64,000 nt of DNA, taken from contig NZ_VRYZ01000005.1 of the NCBI RefSeq assembly GCF_008064635.1, positions 124,001 to 188,000 on the forward strand. The letters are read 5' to 3'. Below, one piece after another: positions 26,024 to 34,087 of the stretch. Every line of letters begins with the position of its first letter. Positions within the stretch are counted from its first letter, which is position 1. The position numbers and the translations under genes were made by a program. This DNA is from Parahaliea aestuarii (GTDB lineage: Bacteria; Pseudomonadota; Gammaproteobacteria; Pseudomonadales; Halieaceae). The notes below the pieces were generated by a model. That model saw only the letters and a program-made list of their open reading frames with translations, searched no databases and was not told where the DNA came from.

Positions 26024-29000
26024 TCAGCCGGGCATCGTCATCAGCGAGGCGTTGCCGCCGGAGGCCGTGGTGTCGATGCTGACGGTTTTCTCCTGCTGCG
26101 TCTGGCGCAGCAGAGTGCGCGGCGAGACACAGGTAATCAGCGGGATGATGGGCCCCTTGCGCCCGGCCAGCTGGCGCGCCACCGCATGCAGATGGGCGCT
26201 GCGGGCGTGCACCAGTACGCCCTGGGTCAGCGGTGATTCCAGGGCCTGCTCGGCGCTGGCCAGGGGCGCCACGACCAACAGGCCCGCGGGCAGACCGGCA
26301 CGTTGCAGCGCGGCTGCGATGTCCTCCCATTCCGGCAGCAGGCTCTGGGCGACGAAGGCGGTCAGGGCATTGCCGCCGACCAGCACTGACAGTATTGCCA
26401 TCAGGTACTCGCCATTGTGGGCCGGATCGTCCAGCAGAATGCTGAGGTTGCCGCGGGGCTCGAGTTGCAGGGTGTTGGACTCGCCGGTAGGGCCGGGCAG
26501 CACCGTCGCCTCGCCCAGGCAATCCGCGGCATAGCGCAGCTGGCTGCGCGCCGCGGCCAGGGTGTTTTCCAGCATCAGCGGGTCGTCGGCCGCCGGGCGT
26601 TCGGCGTAGGTGGCGATGAACTGGCGCAGGATGGAAATGCGCTCGTTGAGGGAGCGCGATGCCCAGGCCTTCTGCAGGTCCTTGCCGGCGCGCAGTTGGT
26701 CGATGACCGGTCGGCCGCCGGCGATGGGCAGCGGGCGCTGGTGCTCGGCGTTTTCCGCTTCCTCACCGGTGGTGACCAGACGCCCGAGGTAGTCCGGTCC
26801 GCCGGCCTTGGGGCCGGTGCCGGACAGCCCGCGGCCGCCGAAGGGCTGCACACCCACGATGGCGCCGATCATGTTGCGGTTGACGTAGATGTTGCCGGCG
26901 CTGACGACGCGGGCCGCTTCCTCACAGGCGTCCTCGATACGGCTGTGAATACCGAAGGTCAGGCCGTAGCCTGTCTGGTTGATCTGCTCCAGCACCTGGC
27001 GGAAGTCCTGGCCAGCGAAGCGCACCACGTGCACCACCGGGCCGAACACTTCCCGCTGTAACAGGGACAGATTGCTGATTTCGTACAGGCGCGGGGCGAA
27101 GAAGGTGTGCCCGTCACCTTCGGGGATGTGGCACACATGCAGCAGGCGCCCGGTGCCGTCCAGGTAGTCCACGTGTTCCTGCAATCGCGCCAGCGCTTTG
27201 CCGTCGATCACCGGGCCGATGTCGGTGGCCAGCAACGACGGGTCGCCGATACGCAGCTCGCGCATCGCACCGATGATCATGTCGATCACCTTGTCGGCGA
27301 TATCCTCCTGCAGGAACAGTACCCGCAGGGCAGAGCAGCGCTGGCCGGCGCTCTGGAAACCGGAGGTGATGACATCGTCCACCACCTGCTCCGGCAGGGC
27401 GGTGGAGTCCACCACCATGCAGTTCTGGCCACCGGTCTCGGCGATCAGTGGTACCGGGGCATCGGGGCGGGCAGCCAGGGCCTTGCCCAGCCAGCTGCCG
27501 GTTTCGGTGGAGCCGGTGAACATCACCGCCTTGATGCGGGTATCGGGCACCAGTTTCTCACCGACCCGTGGGCCGGGGGCGACCAGCAGCTGCAGCACGT
27601 CTTCCGGCAGGCCGCAGTCGCGTGCCAGCTGGACGGTGCGCCAGGCGATCAGGCTGGTCTGCTCGGCGGGTTTGGCGATAACCGTATTGCCCGTAACCAG
27701 CGCTGCACTCACCTGGCCGAGGAAAATCGCCAGCGGGAAGTTCCAGGGGCTGATGCACAGCACAGTACCCCGGGGACGCAGGCCTTCGGCGGCAAAGTCC
27801 GCCTGCTCTGCGCGGGCGGCGTAGTAGCGGCAGAAGTCCACCGCTTCGCGGACTTCCGCCACCCCGTCGGGCAGGGATTTGCCGGCTTCCTTGCAGCACA
27901 GGCCAATCAGTTCGTCCCGGTTGGCCTCCAGTGCATCCGCCAGGCGGCGCAGAATGTCGGCGCGCTCCTGTACCGGCCGCTGCGCCCACGTTGGGGAGGC
28001 TGCGTGTGCGGTGTCCAGCGCCGCTTCAATGGCGGCGTCATCGGCGTAGCTGATACGGCCCACCAGTTCCGCGTGGTCGGCGGGATTGCGTATCTCCACC
28101 ACCTCGCCGCCACTGCTGGCATCCACGGGCAGGGTGGCAAGCCAGGCGTTCATCGCCTCGCGGGCGGGCTCCAGCACCTGCGGGTCGGTCAGGTCCATAC
28201 CGGCGGCATTGGCCCGCTCTGCGCCGTACAGGGCGGGGGGCAACGGAATATGGGGGTTGCGCCGGTCGCGCCACTGTCGCACCTGTTCCACCGGGTCCTC
28301 CAGCAGGGATTCCACCGGGATGTCCTCGTCCACAATGTTGTTGACGAAGGAGGAGTTGGCGCCGTTCTCCAGCAGGCGGCGCACCAGGTAGGCCAGCAGG
28401 TCGGCGTGGACGCCCACGGGAGCGTAGACCCGGCAGGGAATATTCTCGCCTTCGACCACCTGGTCGTAGAGGGCGTCGCCCATACCGTGCAGACGCTGGA
28501 ACTCAAAGCCTGTGCGGTCGTCGCTCATCTCCAGGATGGTGGCCACGGTGTAGGCGTTGTGGGTGGCGAACTGCGGGTAGAGGCTGTCGCGATACTGCAG
28601 CATTTTCGCGGCGCAGGCCTGGTAGGACACATCGGTGGAGGGCTTGCGGGTAAATACCGGAAAGTCGTGTTCGCCTTCCACCTGGGCCAGCTTGACCTCG
28701 GTATCCCAGTAGGCGCCCTTGACCAGTCGCACCATCATGCGTCGTCCCACCTTCAGGGTGAGCTCGCGCAGCCACTCGATCACGAATATGCCGCGTTTCT
28801 GGTAGGCCTGCACGGCGATGCCAAAGCCCTCCCAGCCGTCCAGGTCCGGGTCGGCGAACACCGCCTCGATGACGTCCAGCGACAGGTCGAGGCGATCCGC
28901 TTCCTCGGCGTCCACGGTAAAGCCGATGTCATGGGCCCTGGCGGCCAGTGCCAAAGCCTTGAGTCGGGGCACCAGCTCAGTCATGACCCGCTGCCGCTGG

Positions 29001-29782
29001 CCGAATTCGTAGCGCGGGTGAATGGCCGAGAGCTTGACTGAAATCCCGGGGCTTTCGATGGGGCCACGTCCGGCGGCGGCCCGGCCGATCACCTCGATGG
29101 CGTTCATGTAGCTGTTGTAGTAGCGCTCGGCGTCGGCCATGGTGCGGGCACCCTCGCCGAGCATGTCGTAGGAATAGCGGTAACCGCGGGCTTCCTCTTC
29201 CCTGGCGCGCACCACCGCCGAGTCGATGGTGGTGCCCATCACAAACTGGGTGCCCATGATCTGCATGGCGTAGCGCACCGAGGCGCGGATCACCGGTTCA
29301 CCCAGCCGGCCCATGGTCTTTTTCAGCAGGCCGAACTGCGCGCTCTTGTCCTCGTCGTTGTAGTTCACCATCTTGCCGGTGAGCAGCAGGCCCCAGGCCG
29401 AGGCGTTGACGAACAGGGAATCGGACTGCCCCAGGTGGGAGCTCCAGTTGCCGTCCGCCAGCTTGTCGCGAATCAGGCGGTCGATGGTGTGGCGATCGGG
29501 CACCCGCAGCAGGGCCTCCGCCAGGCACATCAGCACCACGCCCTCCTCGGTGGACAGGGCGTATTCCTGCAACAGGGCGTCTACGCCGCCCTTGCCGCTC
29601 TGCTCGGCGCGAATTTTCATCACCAGCTTGCGGGCCCGCTCCCAGGCGCGGCTGCGCGCCGCGTGGCTGATATCCGCCAGCGGCAACAGGTGGTCGAGTA
29701 CGGCGTTCTCGTCCTTGCGGTAGAAGTCGCGCATCTGCGCGCGCAGGGTATCGGGGGCGGCCAGGGAGCCTTCCAGCAGCAT
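26024..29782 (-). CDS. putA: Bifunctional proline dehydrogenase/L-glutamate semialdehyde dehydrogenase
   Basis: PutA oxidises proline to glutamate in two steps (FAD-dependent PRODH, then NAD-dependent P5CDH). This 1252-residue protein aligns by eye with E. coli PutA from its PRODH-domain arm onward but lacks the first ~70 residues containing the ribbon-helix-helix DNA-binding domain. It is therefore a bifunctional enzyme, not an autogenous repressor. PRODH is about 180-480 (LVKGAYWDTEVKLAQ). P5CDH is about 570-1030, with catalytic Cys816 in SAGQRCSALRVL. A C-terminal domain follows. The ATG at 29782 follows GAGGAC. The divergent Lrp/AsnC regulator is the likely control gene. Confidence 0.96.
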   Translation of the reverse strand: MLLEGSLAAPDTLRAQMRDFYRKDENAVLDHLLPLADISHAARSRAWERARKLVMKIRAEQSGKGGVDALLQEYALSTEEGVVLMCLAEALLRVPDRHTIDRLIRDKLADGNWSSHLGQSDSLFVNASAWGLLLTGKMVNYNDEDKSAQFGLLKKTMGRLGEPVIRASVRYAMQIMGTQFVMGTTIDSAVVRAREEEARGYRYSYDMLGEGARTMADAERYYNSYMNAIEVIGRAAAGRGPIESPGISVKLSAIHPRYEFGQRQRVMTELVPRLKALALAARAHDIGFTVDAEEADRLDLSLDVIEAVFADPDLDGWEGFGIAVQAYQKRGIFVIEWLRELTLKVGRRMMVRLVKGAYWDTEVKLAQVEGEHDFPVFTRKPSTDVSYQACAAKMLQYRDSLYPQFATHNAYTVATILEMSDDRTGFEFQRLHGMGDALYDQVVEGENIPCRVYAPVGVHADLLAYLVRRLLENGANSSFVNNIVDEDIPVESLLEDPVEQVRQWRDRRNPHIPLPPALYGAERANAAGMDLTDPQVLEPAREAMNAWLATLPVDASSGGEVVEIRNPADHAELVGRISYADDAAIEAALDTAHAASPTWAQRPVQERADILRRLADALEANRDELIGLCCKEAGKSLPDGVAEVREAVDFCRYYAARAEQADFAAEGLRPRGTVLCISPWNFPLAIFLGQVSAALVTGNTVIAKPAEQTSLIAWRTVQLARDCGLPEDVLQLLVAPGPRVGEKLVPDTRIKAVMFTGSTETGSWLGKALAARPDAPVPLIAETGGQNCMVVDSTALPEQVVDDVITSGFQSAGQRCSALRVLFLQEDIADKVIDMIIGAMRELRIGDPSLLATDIGPVIDGKALARLQEHVDYLDGTGRLLHVCHIPEGDGHTFFAPRLYEISNLSLLQREVFGPVVHVVRFAGQDFRQVLEQINQTGYGLTFGIHSRIEDACEEAARVVSAGNIYVNRNMIGAIVGVQPFGGRGLSGTGPKAGGPDYLGRLVTTGEEAENAEHQRPLPIAGGRPVIDQLRAGKDLQKAWASRSLNERISILRQFIATYAERPAADDPLMLENTLAAARSQLRYAADCLGEATVLPGPTGESNTLQLEPRGNLSILLDDPAHNGEYLMAILSVLVGGNALTAFVAQSLLPEWEDIAAALQRAGLPAGLLVVAPLASAEQALESPLTQGVLVHARSAHLHAVARQLAGRKGPIIPLITCVSPRTLLRQTQQEKTVSIDTTASGGNASLMTMPG

Positions 29783-29923
29783 GATCTGTCCTCATTGGCG
29801 AAGGGCTGAAAAAGGAAAGTGTAGTCATTTGCCCGCAGCATGAGCTGGCTTTTTTGGGCTTTTCCTCGTCTTATATTTGGCTAGAATACGAATTTACAGA
29901 ATAAAGTTCTGACAAAGGTGGTG
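29783..29923. promoter_or_regulatory. putA / Lrp-regulator divergent promoter region
   Basis: The 141-bp AT-rich gap lies between the divergent starts of putA and its regulator. A possible promoter for the plus-strand gene is TTTTCC (29860-29865), 16 bp, then TAGAAT (29882-29887). T-tracts and A/T-rich stretches here are typical of Lrp-family operators, but I could not define a clean dyad. The assignment rests mainly on context. Confidence 0.45.
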
Positions 29924-30409
29924 ATGAAGGTCAAAGCGGGTAGTGTGGCGGCGATTGACCGTACAGATACGAGAATTATGGCTCTGCTGCAGGCCGAGGG
30001 CCGCATTTCCAATGTGGAGCTGGCGCGGCGGGTCAACCTCTCGCCGAGTCCCTGCCTGGAGCGGGTGCGGCGGCTGGAAGCGGCGGGGCTGATTCGCAGC
30101 TACGGCGCCAAACTGGATGCGGCGGCGCTGGGTTACGGCACCTCCGCCTTTATCCAGGTCACCCTCGATCGCACCACCGCCGATGTCTTCGACCGTTTCC
30201 GCGACGCGGTGGTACTGATAGATGCCGTAGCCGAGTGCCACATGGTGGCGGGGGGCTTTGACTACCTGCTGAAGCTGCGCCTCAAGGACATGGAAGCCTA
30301 TCGCGAGGTGCTGGCGACCATCGTCGACCTGCCCGGCGTGGCCCAGACCCATACCTATGTGGTGATAGAGGCCATCAAACAGGACAGCGGCCTGCCCCTG
30401 AAGGCCTGA
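29924..30409 (+). CDS. Lrp/AsnC-family regulator, probable proline-responsive
   Basis: This is a 161-residue Lrp-type regulator with an N-terminal winged HTH (RIMALLQAEGRISNVELARR; LSPSPCLERVRRLEAAGLI) and a C-terminal RAM ligand-binding domain (YGTSAFIQVTL ... AECHMVAGGFDYLLKL). By position (divergent from putA) and because PutA here has no DNA-binding domain, it is most likely the putA activator, equivalent to PutR of other proteobacteria. The ATG at 29924 was chosen over GTG codons at 29918 and 29921 because AAAGGTGG lies upstream. The gene is followed by a DUF819 gene 62 bp later. Confidence 0.88.
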   Translation: MKVKAGSVAAIDRTDTRIMALLQAEGRISNVELARRVNLSPSPCLERVRRLEAAGLIRSYGAKLDAAALGYGTSAFIQVTLDRTTADVFDRFRDAVVLIDAVAECHMVAGGFDYLLKLRLKDMEAYREVLATIVDLPGVAQTHTYVVIEAIKQDSGLPLKA

Positions 30410-30471
30410 CCCGGTTTCTGGCATTGTCCCGGGACGGGCGCTATCCTGCGCGCTTTGCCCCGGGAGGATGC

Positions 30472-31746
30472 ATGGCCAGTCCCAGTGCCGATCTCAGTCA
30501 ACTGCCGCTGATCCAGAGCGACGCCGTGGCCCTGGGGCTGCTGGCCCTGTGCCTGGGCCTGGTGTTCTACACCGAGCACAGCAAACACCCGGCCTGCCAG
30601 CGTTTCTACCGCTATGTTCCCTCCCTGCTGCTGTGCTACCTGCTGCCCTCCATCCTCAATACCACCGGTATCATCAGCGGTGAGCACTCCAGTATTTACT
30701 ACGTCACCTCGCGCTTCCTGCTGCCGGCGGCGCTGGTGTTGCTGACCCTGTCCATCGACATGAAGCGCATCGCCGCCCTCGGGCCCAAGGCCGTCGTGAT
30801 GTTCCTCACGGGTACCGTCGGCATCGTGATCGGCGGCCCCATCGCCATCCTGCTGGTGTCGCTGGTGAGCCCGGAAACCGTCGGCGGCGCGGCGCCCAAC
30901 GAAATATGGCGCGGCCTGTCGACCATCGCCGGCAGCTGGATTGGCGGCGGTGCCAACCAGACCGCCATGTACGAAATGTGGCAGGTGTCCAACGACATCT
31001 TCCCGTCGATGATTGCCGTGGACATCATCGTCGCCAATATCTGGATGGCGGTGCTGCTGATCATGGCCGGTCGCGCCGACGAGCTGGATAGAAAGCGCGG
31101 CGCCGACAACTCCGCCATCTACGAGGTGCGCCAGGCGGTGGAACATTTTGAACGCCACCACGCGCGCATGCCCTACCTGCCGGACTTCATGTTGATGCTG
31201 GCGGTGGGCCTGGGCGTGATGGGCTTTTCCCACCTGCTGGCCGACGCCATCGCCCCCTGGATCAGCGCCAACTACCCGGCCCTCAACAAGTTCAGCCTCG
31301 GCAGCCAGTTTTTCTGGCTGGTGGTGATCGCCACCACCATCGGCCTCGGCCTGTCCTTTACCCGGGTACGCAACCTTGAAGCCGCCGGCGCCTCCCGTAT
31401 GGGCTCGGTGTTTATCTACTTCCTGGTGGCGTCCATCGGCATGAAGATGGATATCAAGGCGATTGTGAATTATCCGGGCATTTTTGTGGTGGGACTGATC
31501 TGGATTTCGATCCACGCGGGGCTGCTACTGCTGGTGGCGCGTCTGATCAAGGCGCCGACGTTCTTCATTGCGGTGGGCAGTCAGGCGAATGTGGGCGGCG
31601 CGGCGTCGGCACCGGTGGTTGCCGCGGCTTTCCATCCCTCGCTGGCGCCGGTGGGGGTGTTGCTGGCGGTGCTGGGCTATGCGCTGGGCACCTATGCAGC
31701 GTGGTTGTGTGCGGTGTTGATGCAGTTGGCGGCGCCGGTGGGGTAA
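30472..31746 (+). CDS. DUF819 family integral membrane protein
   Basis: This is a 424-residue polytopic protein with about 10-12 hydrophobic segments and the DUF819 (YjcL-like) signatures: STIAGSWIGGGANQTAM, ATTIGLGLSFTRVRN and GSQANVGGAASAPVVAAAF. The family is predicted to be transporter-like, and its substrate is not known. The ATG at 30472 has GGGAGG just upstream. The position after the proline-responsive regulator raises the possibility of an amino-acid-linked transporter, but this is inference from context. The stop is followed by 178 bp with no evident gene before the convergent asparaginase-like gene. Confidence 0.85.
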   Translation: MASPSADLSQLPLIQSDAVALGLLALCLGLVFYTEHSKHPACQRFYRYVPSLLLCYLLPSILNTTGIISGEHSSIYYVTSRFLLPAALVLLTLSIDMKRIAALGPKAVVMFLTGTVGIVIGGPIAILLVSLVSPETVGGAAPNEIWRGLSTIAGSWIGGGANQTAMYEMWQVSNDIFPSMIAVDIIVANIWMAVLLIMAGRADELDRKRGADNSAIYEVRQAVEHFERHHARMPYLPDFMLMLAVGLGVMGFSHLLADAIAPWISANYPALNKFSLGSQFFWLVVIATTIGLGLSFTRVRNLEAAGASRMGSVFIYFLVASIGMKMDIKAIVNYPGIFVVGLIWISIHAGLLLLVARLIKAPTFFIAVGSQANVGGAASAPVVAAAFHPSLAPVGVLLAVLGYALGTYAAWLCAVLMQLAAPVG

Positions 31747-31924
31747 GCCCTTTGCTATTTGTTCTGCTTCTTTTTTCGTTCGCGCTGGATGGCGGAGACC
31801 ATCTGGCAGGGCCGCTACGAGACACGCTACGAGCACGTCCATGGCCGCTGACGGTCCGGTATCCCTTACCCGGCAGTCGCTCCGCCACTCATGGTTAAAA
31901 TGTCTCGTAACAAAACCTGCGGAA

Positions 31925-32407
31925 TTACACCGCCTCAAACCGGTTCGCTGCCACATTCTTCACCACACGGTCCGCATCAAACACCTGCCCGTTCATCGCG
32001 ATATAGACACCGGCCGGCTTGCTCTGCACCGCGCCAATCGCACAGCCGATATTGAACACCGCATCGCTTTCCGCAAAGGCCGCCGGCTGCAGAGCGCCCG
32101 TCAGCACAATACGTTTGCCCGGAATATTGGCCAGCGCCTTCGCCGTGGCCACCATACCGTCAGTGCCGTGAGTGATCAGCACACACTCCTCACTGCAGCC
32201 CTCCACCAGCGTACGGATCCGGGCGCGGTCCGCATCGTCCATGTCCAGACTGTCCTTGCGCATGGCCGACTCCACACTGAATGCAAAGCCTACCCCCATG
32301 CGCTGCAGCAGCTCGCCAATGACCGGGTCGCCGACCTGGTAGTCGCTCTTGGCGTCGAAGTAAATCTTGTCGATGGTGCCGCCGGTGGTGATGATGTGGA
32401 GTTTCAT
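31925..32407 (-). CDS. Single-domain asparaginase-like protein
   Basis: This 160-residue protein matches only the N-terminal domain of type I/II L-asparaginases. Both threonine motifs are present: TTGGTI (residues 7-12, with the nucleophile candidate Thr11) and the HGTDG block (80-84). The second, C-terminal domain (~150 residues) is missing. No frameshifted remnant was recognised downstream, so it looks like a stable short family and not a fresh truncation. Full-length enzymes place part of each active site at a subunit interface, so activity is uncertain. It could be an amidohydrolase or a binding protein. Confidence 0.8.
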   Translation of the reverse strand: MKLHIITTGGTIDKIYFDAKSDYQVGDPVIGELLQRMGVGFAFSVESAMRKDSLDMDDADRARIRTLVEGCSEECVLITHGTDGMVATAKALANIPGKRIVLTGALQPAAFAESDAVFNIGCAIGAVQSKPAGVYIAMNGQVFDADRVVKNVAANRFEAV

Positions 32408-32499
32408 GCTGGGACTGTGCCTTTCTGCCAGTGCTCACCCGCGGTGGCGGGCTTGAAGAAGGCGCATTATAGCGAGGCCGCTCCGGCGGGGGCCAGCGT

Positions 32500-33978
32500 T
32501 CAGTCCAGGGCCTGCTCAAGCGCCTGGCACAGTGTCTCGAGAATCTGGATGCGGGCGTAGTGCTTGTCGTTGCCGGCCACCAGCGTCCAGGGGGCCAGGG
32601 AGGTGCTGGTGTGGGCCACCATATCTTCCACCGCCAACTCGTAGTCGCGCCATTTATCGCGGTTGCGCCAGTCATCGTCGGTGATTTTGTAGCGCTTGTG
32701 GGGCGTGTTTTCGCGGGCCTTGAAACGCGCCAGTTGCTCCTGCGAACTGATGTGAATCCAGAATTTGCACAGCACGGTGCCGTGTTCCAGCAGTTGCGCT
32801 TCAAACTGATTGATTTCATTGTAGGCGCGCTGCCACTGGGCGTTGGTGGCGAAGCCTTCGACGCGCTCTACCAGGACGCGGCCGTACCAGGAGCGGTCAA
32901 ACAGGGTGGCGCGGCCATCGCGCTGGATTTTGCGCCAGAAACGCCATAGATAGTGGTGGTCCAGCTCTTCGTCAGTGGGCGCTGCGTACTGGGCGAGATG
33001 GTAGAGCCGCGGGTCGACGGCGCCGGTGACGCGGCGAATGGCGGAACCCTTGCCGGCGGCGTCCCAGCCCTCGAACACCGCCACAAAGGAGCGCCGCTGC
33101 CGGTGGGCCTTCCAGGCCAGGTCCTGGAGTCGTGCCTGACATTGTGGGAGCAGTTTGCGGTAGTCCTCTTTCGCAAGGCTCGCCTTGCTGTCGACGCGGT
33201 CCAGCACGGTGGGCTGCCCGCCGCTGGTATCGGCCAGTGCTGGCAGCGGCTCCGCCGCGGGAGGCCGCGGCTGTTCCAGATGACCGCGCATGGCTTCCAG
33301 CAGTATCTCCCCGCAGGCGATCTCGCGGTAGTTGCGGTCGTCGGCCTCCACCAGGTGCCAGGGAGCGTGGGCGGTATCACTGGCGAGAATCACCTCCTGG
33401 GCGCATTGCAATACCTGGGGGTAGACCTTTTGCCACGCGCTGGCGTCGGCCTCGATGCGCGGATTCTGTTGCTGTCGCGGTGCCTCCTCGGTCAGTTGCA
33501 GGTGCTGGGTCTCGCTGGATACGTGCAACCACAGTTTCACGATCAGGTAGCCGTCGGCGCAGAGCAGGCGCTCAAAATCGTTGATCTGCGCCAGGCGCCT
33601 GGCCTGCCGCGCCGCATCGGTCTTGTCTTCCAGGCGTTCGCGGATCAGGCGGGTATACCAGGAACCGAGGAAAACGCCGATCTCTCCCCGCCGCGGCAGG
33701 CACCGCCAGTAGCGCCAGTAATAGGGGCGTGACTCCTCTTCGTCGGAGTGCATCCACAGGGCGTTGGTTTCGATGCCCCGGGGGTCCATCCAGGTGTTTA
33801 GCTGGTGCACCAGGCTGCCCTTGCCGGCGCCGTCGACGCCGGCGACCACAATGATGGTGGGTACTTTGTGGTCAACCAGCCTGAACTGGTACTGCAGTAA
33901 TTGTTCGCGCAATACCAACTCGCGCGCATCAAAGGTGGCTTTGTCGAGGCGCTTGCCGGTTTCCAGTGCTTCAAACAT
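32500..33978 (-). CDS. pap: Polyphosphate:AMP phosphotransferase (tandem PPK2)
   Basis: This is a 492-residue class II PPK2 with two fused domains. It uses polyphosphate to phosphorylate AMP to ADP. Each half has a P-loop: GVDGAGKGS at 47-55 and GWDAAGKGS at 304-312. The C-terminal half has the full lid/Walker B region (LFDRSWYGRVLVERV). The N-terminal half has GSWYTR where the catalytic DRSWY would be, so it lacks the key Asp-Arg and is probably structural, as in other two-domain members. The ATG at 33978 is used. Confidence 0.92.
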   Translation of the reverse strand: MFEALETGKRLDKATFDARELVLREQLLQYQFRLVDHKVPTIIVVAGVDGAGKGSLVHQLNTWMDPRGIETNALWMHSDEEESRPYYWRYWRCLPRRGEIGVFLGSWYTRLIRERLEDKTDAARQARRLAQINDFERLLCADGYLIVKLWLHVSSETQHLQLTEEAPRQQQNPRIEADASAWQKVYPQVLQCAQEVILASDTAHAPWHLVEADDRNYREIACGEILLEAMRGHLEQPRPPAAEPLPALADTSGGQPTVLDRVDSKASLAKEDYRKLLPQCQARLQDLAWKAHRQRRSFVAVFEGWDAAGKGSAIRRVTGAVDPRLYHLAQYAAPTDEELDHHYLWRFWRKIQRDGRATLFDRSWYGRVLVERVEGFATNAQWQRAYNEINQFEAQLLEHGTVLCKFWIHISSQEQLARFKARENTPHKRYKITDDDWRNRDKWRDYELAVEDMVAHTSTSLAPWTLVAGNDKHYARIQILETLCQALEQALD

Positions 33979-34087
33979 GATGTTATTCCCCGTACTGACT
34001 GCTTTAGCGTAGGCCGGATGGCGGCTGCTGGCTATAATCCGCTGCCCGTGACAGGATTGCTTCCGTGAGTTCAGCGAACGACCTACA

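Noticed and set aside
27107-29041. Long plus-strand frame opposite putA
   Set aside because: High-GC shadow frame; PutA motifs cover the entire opposite strand.
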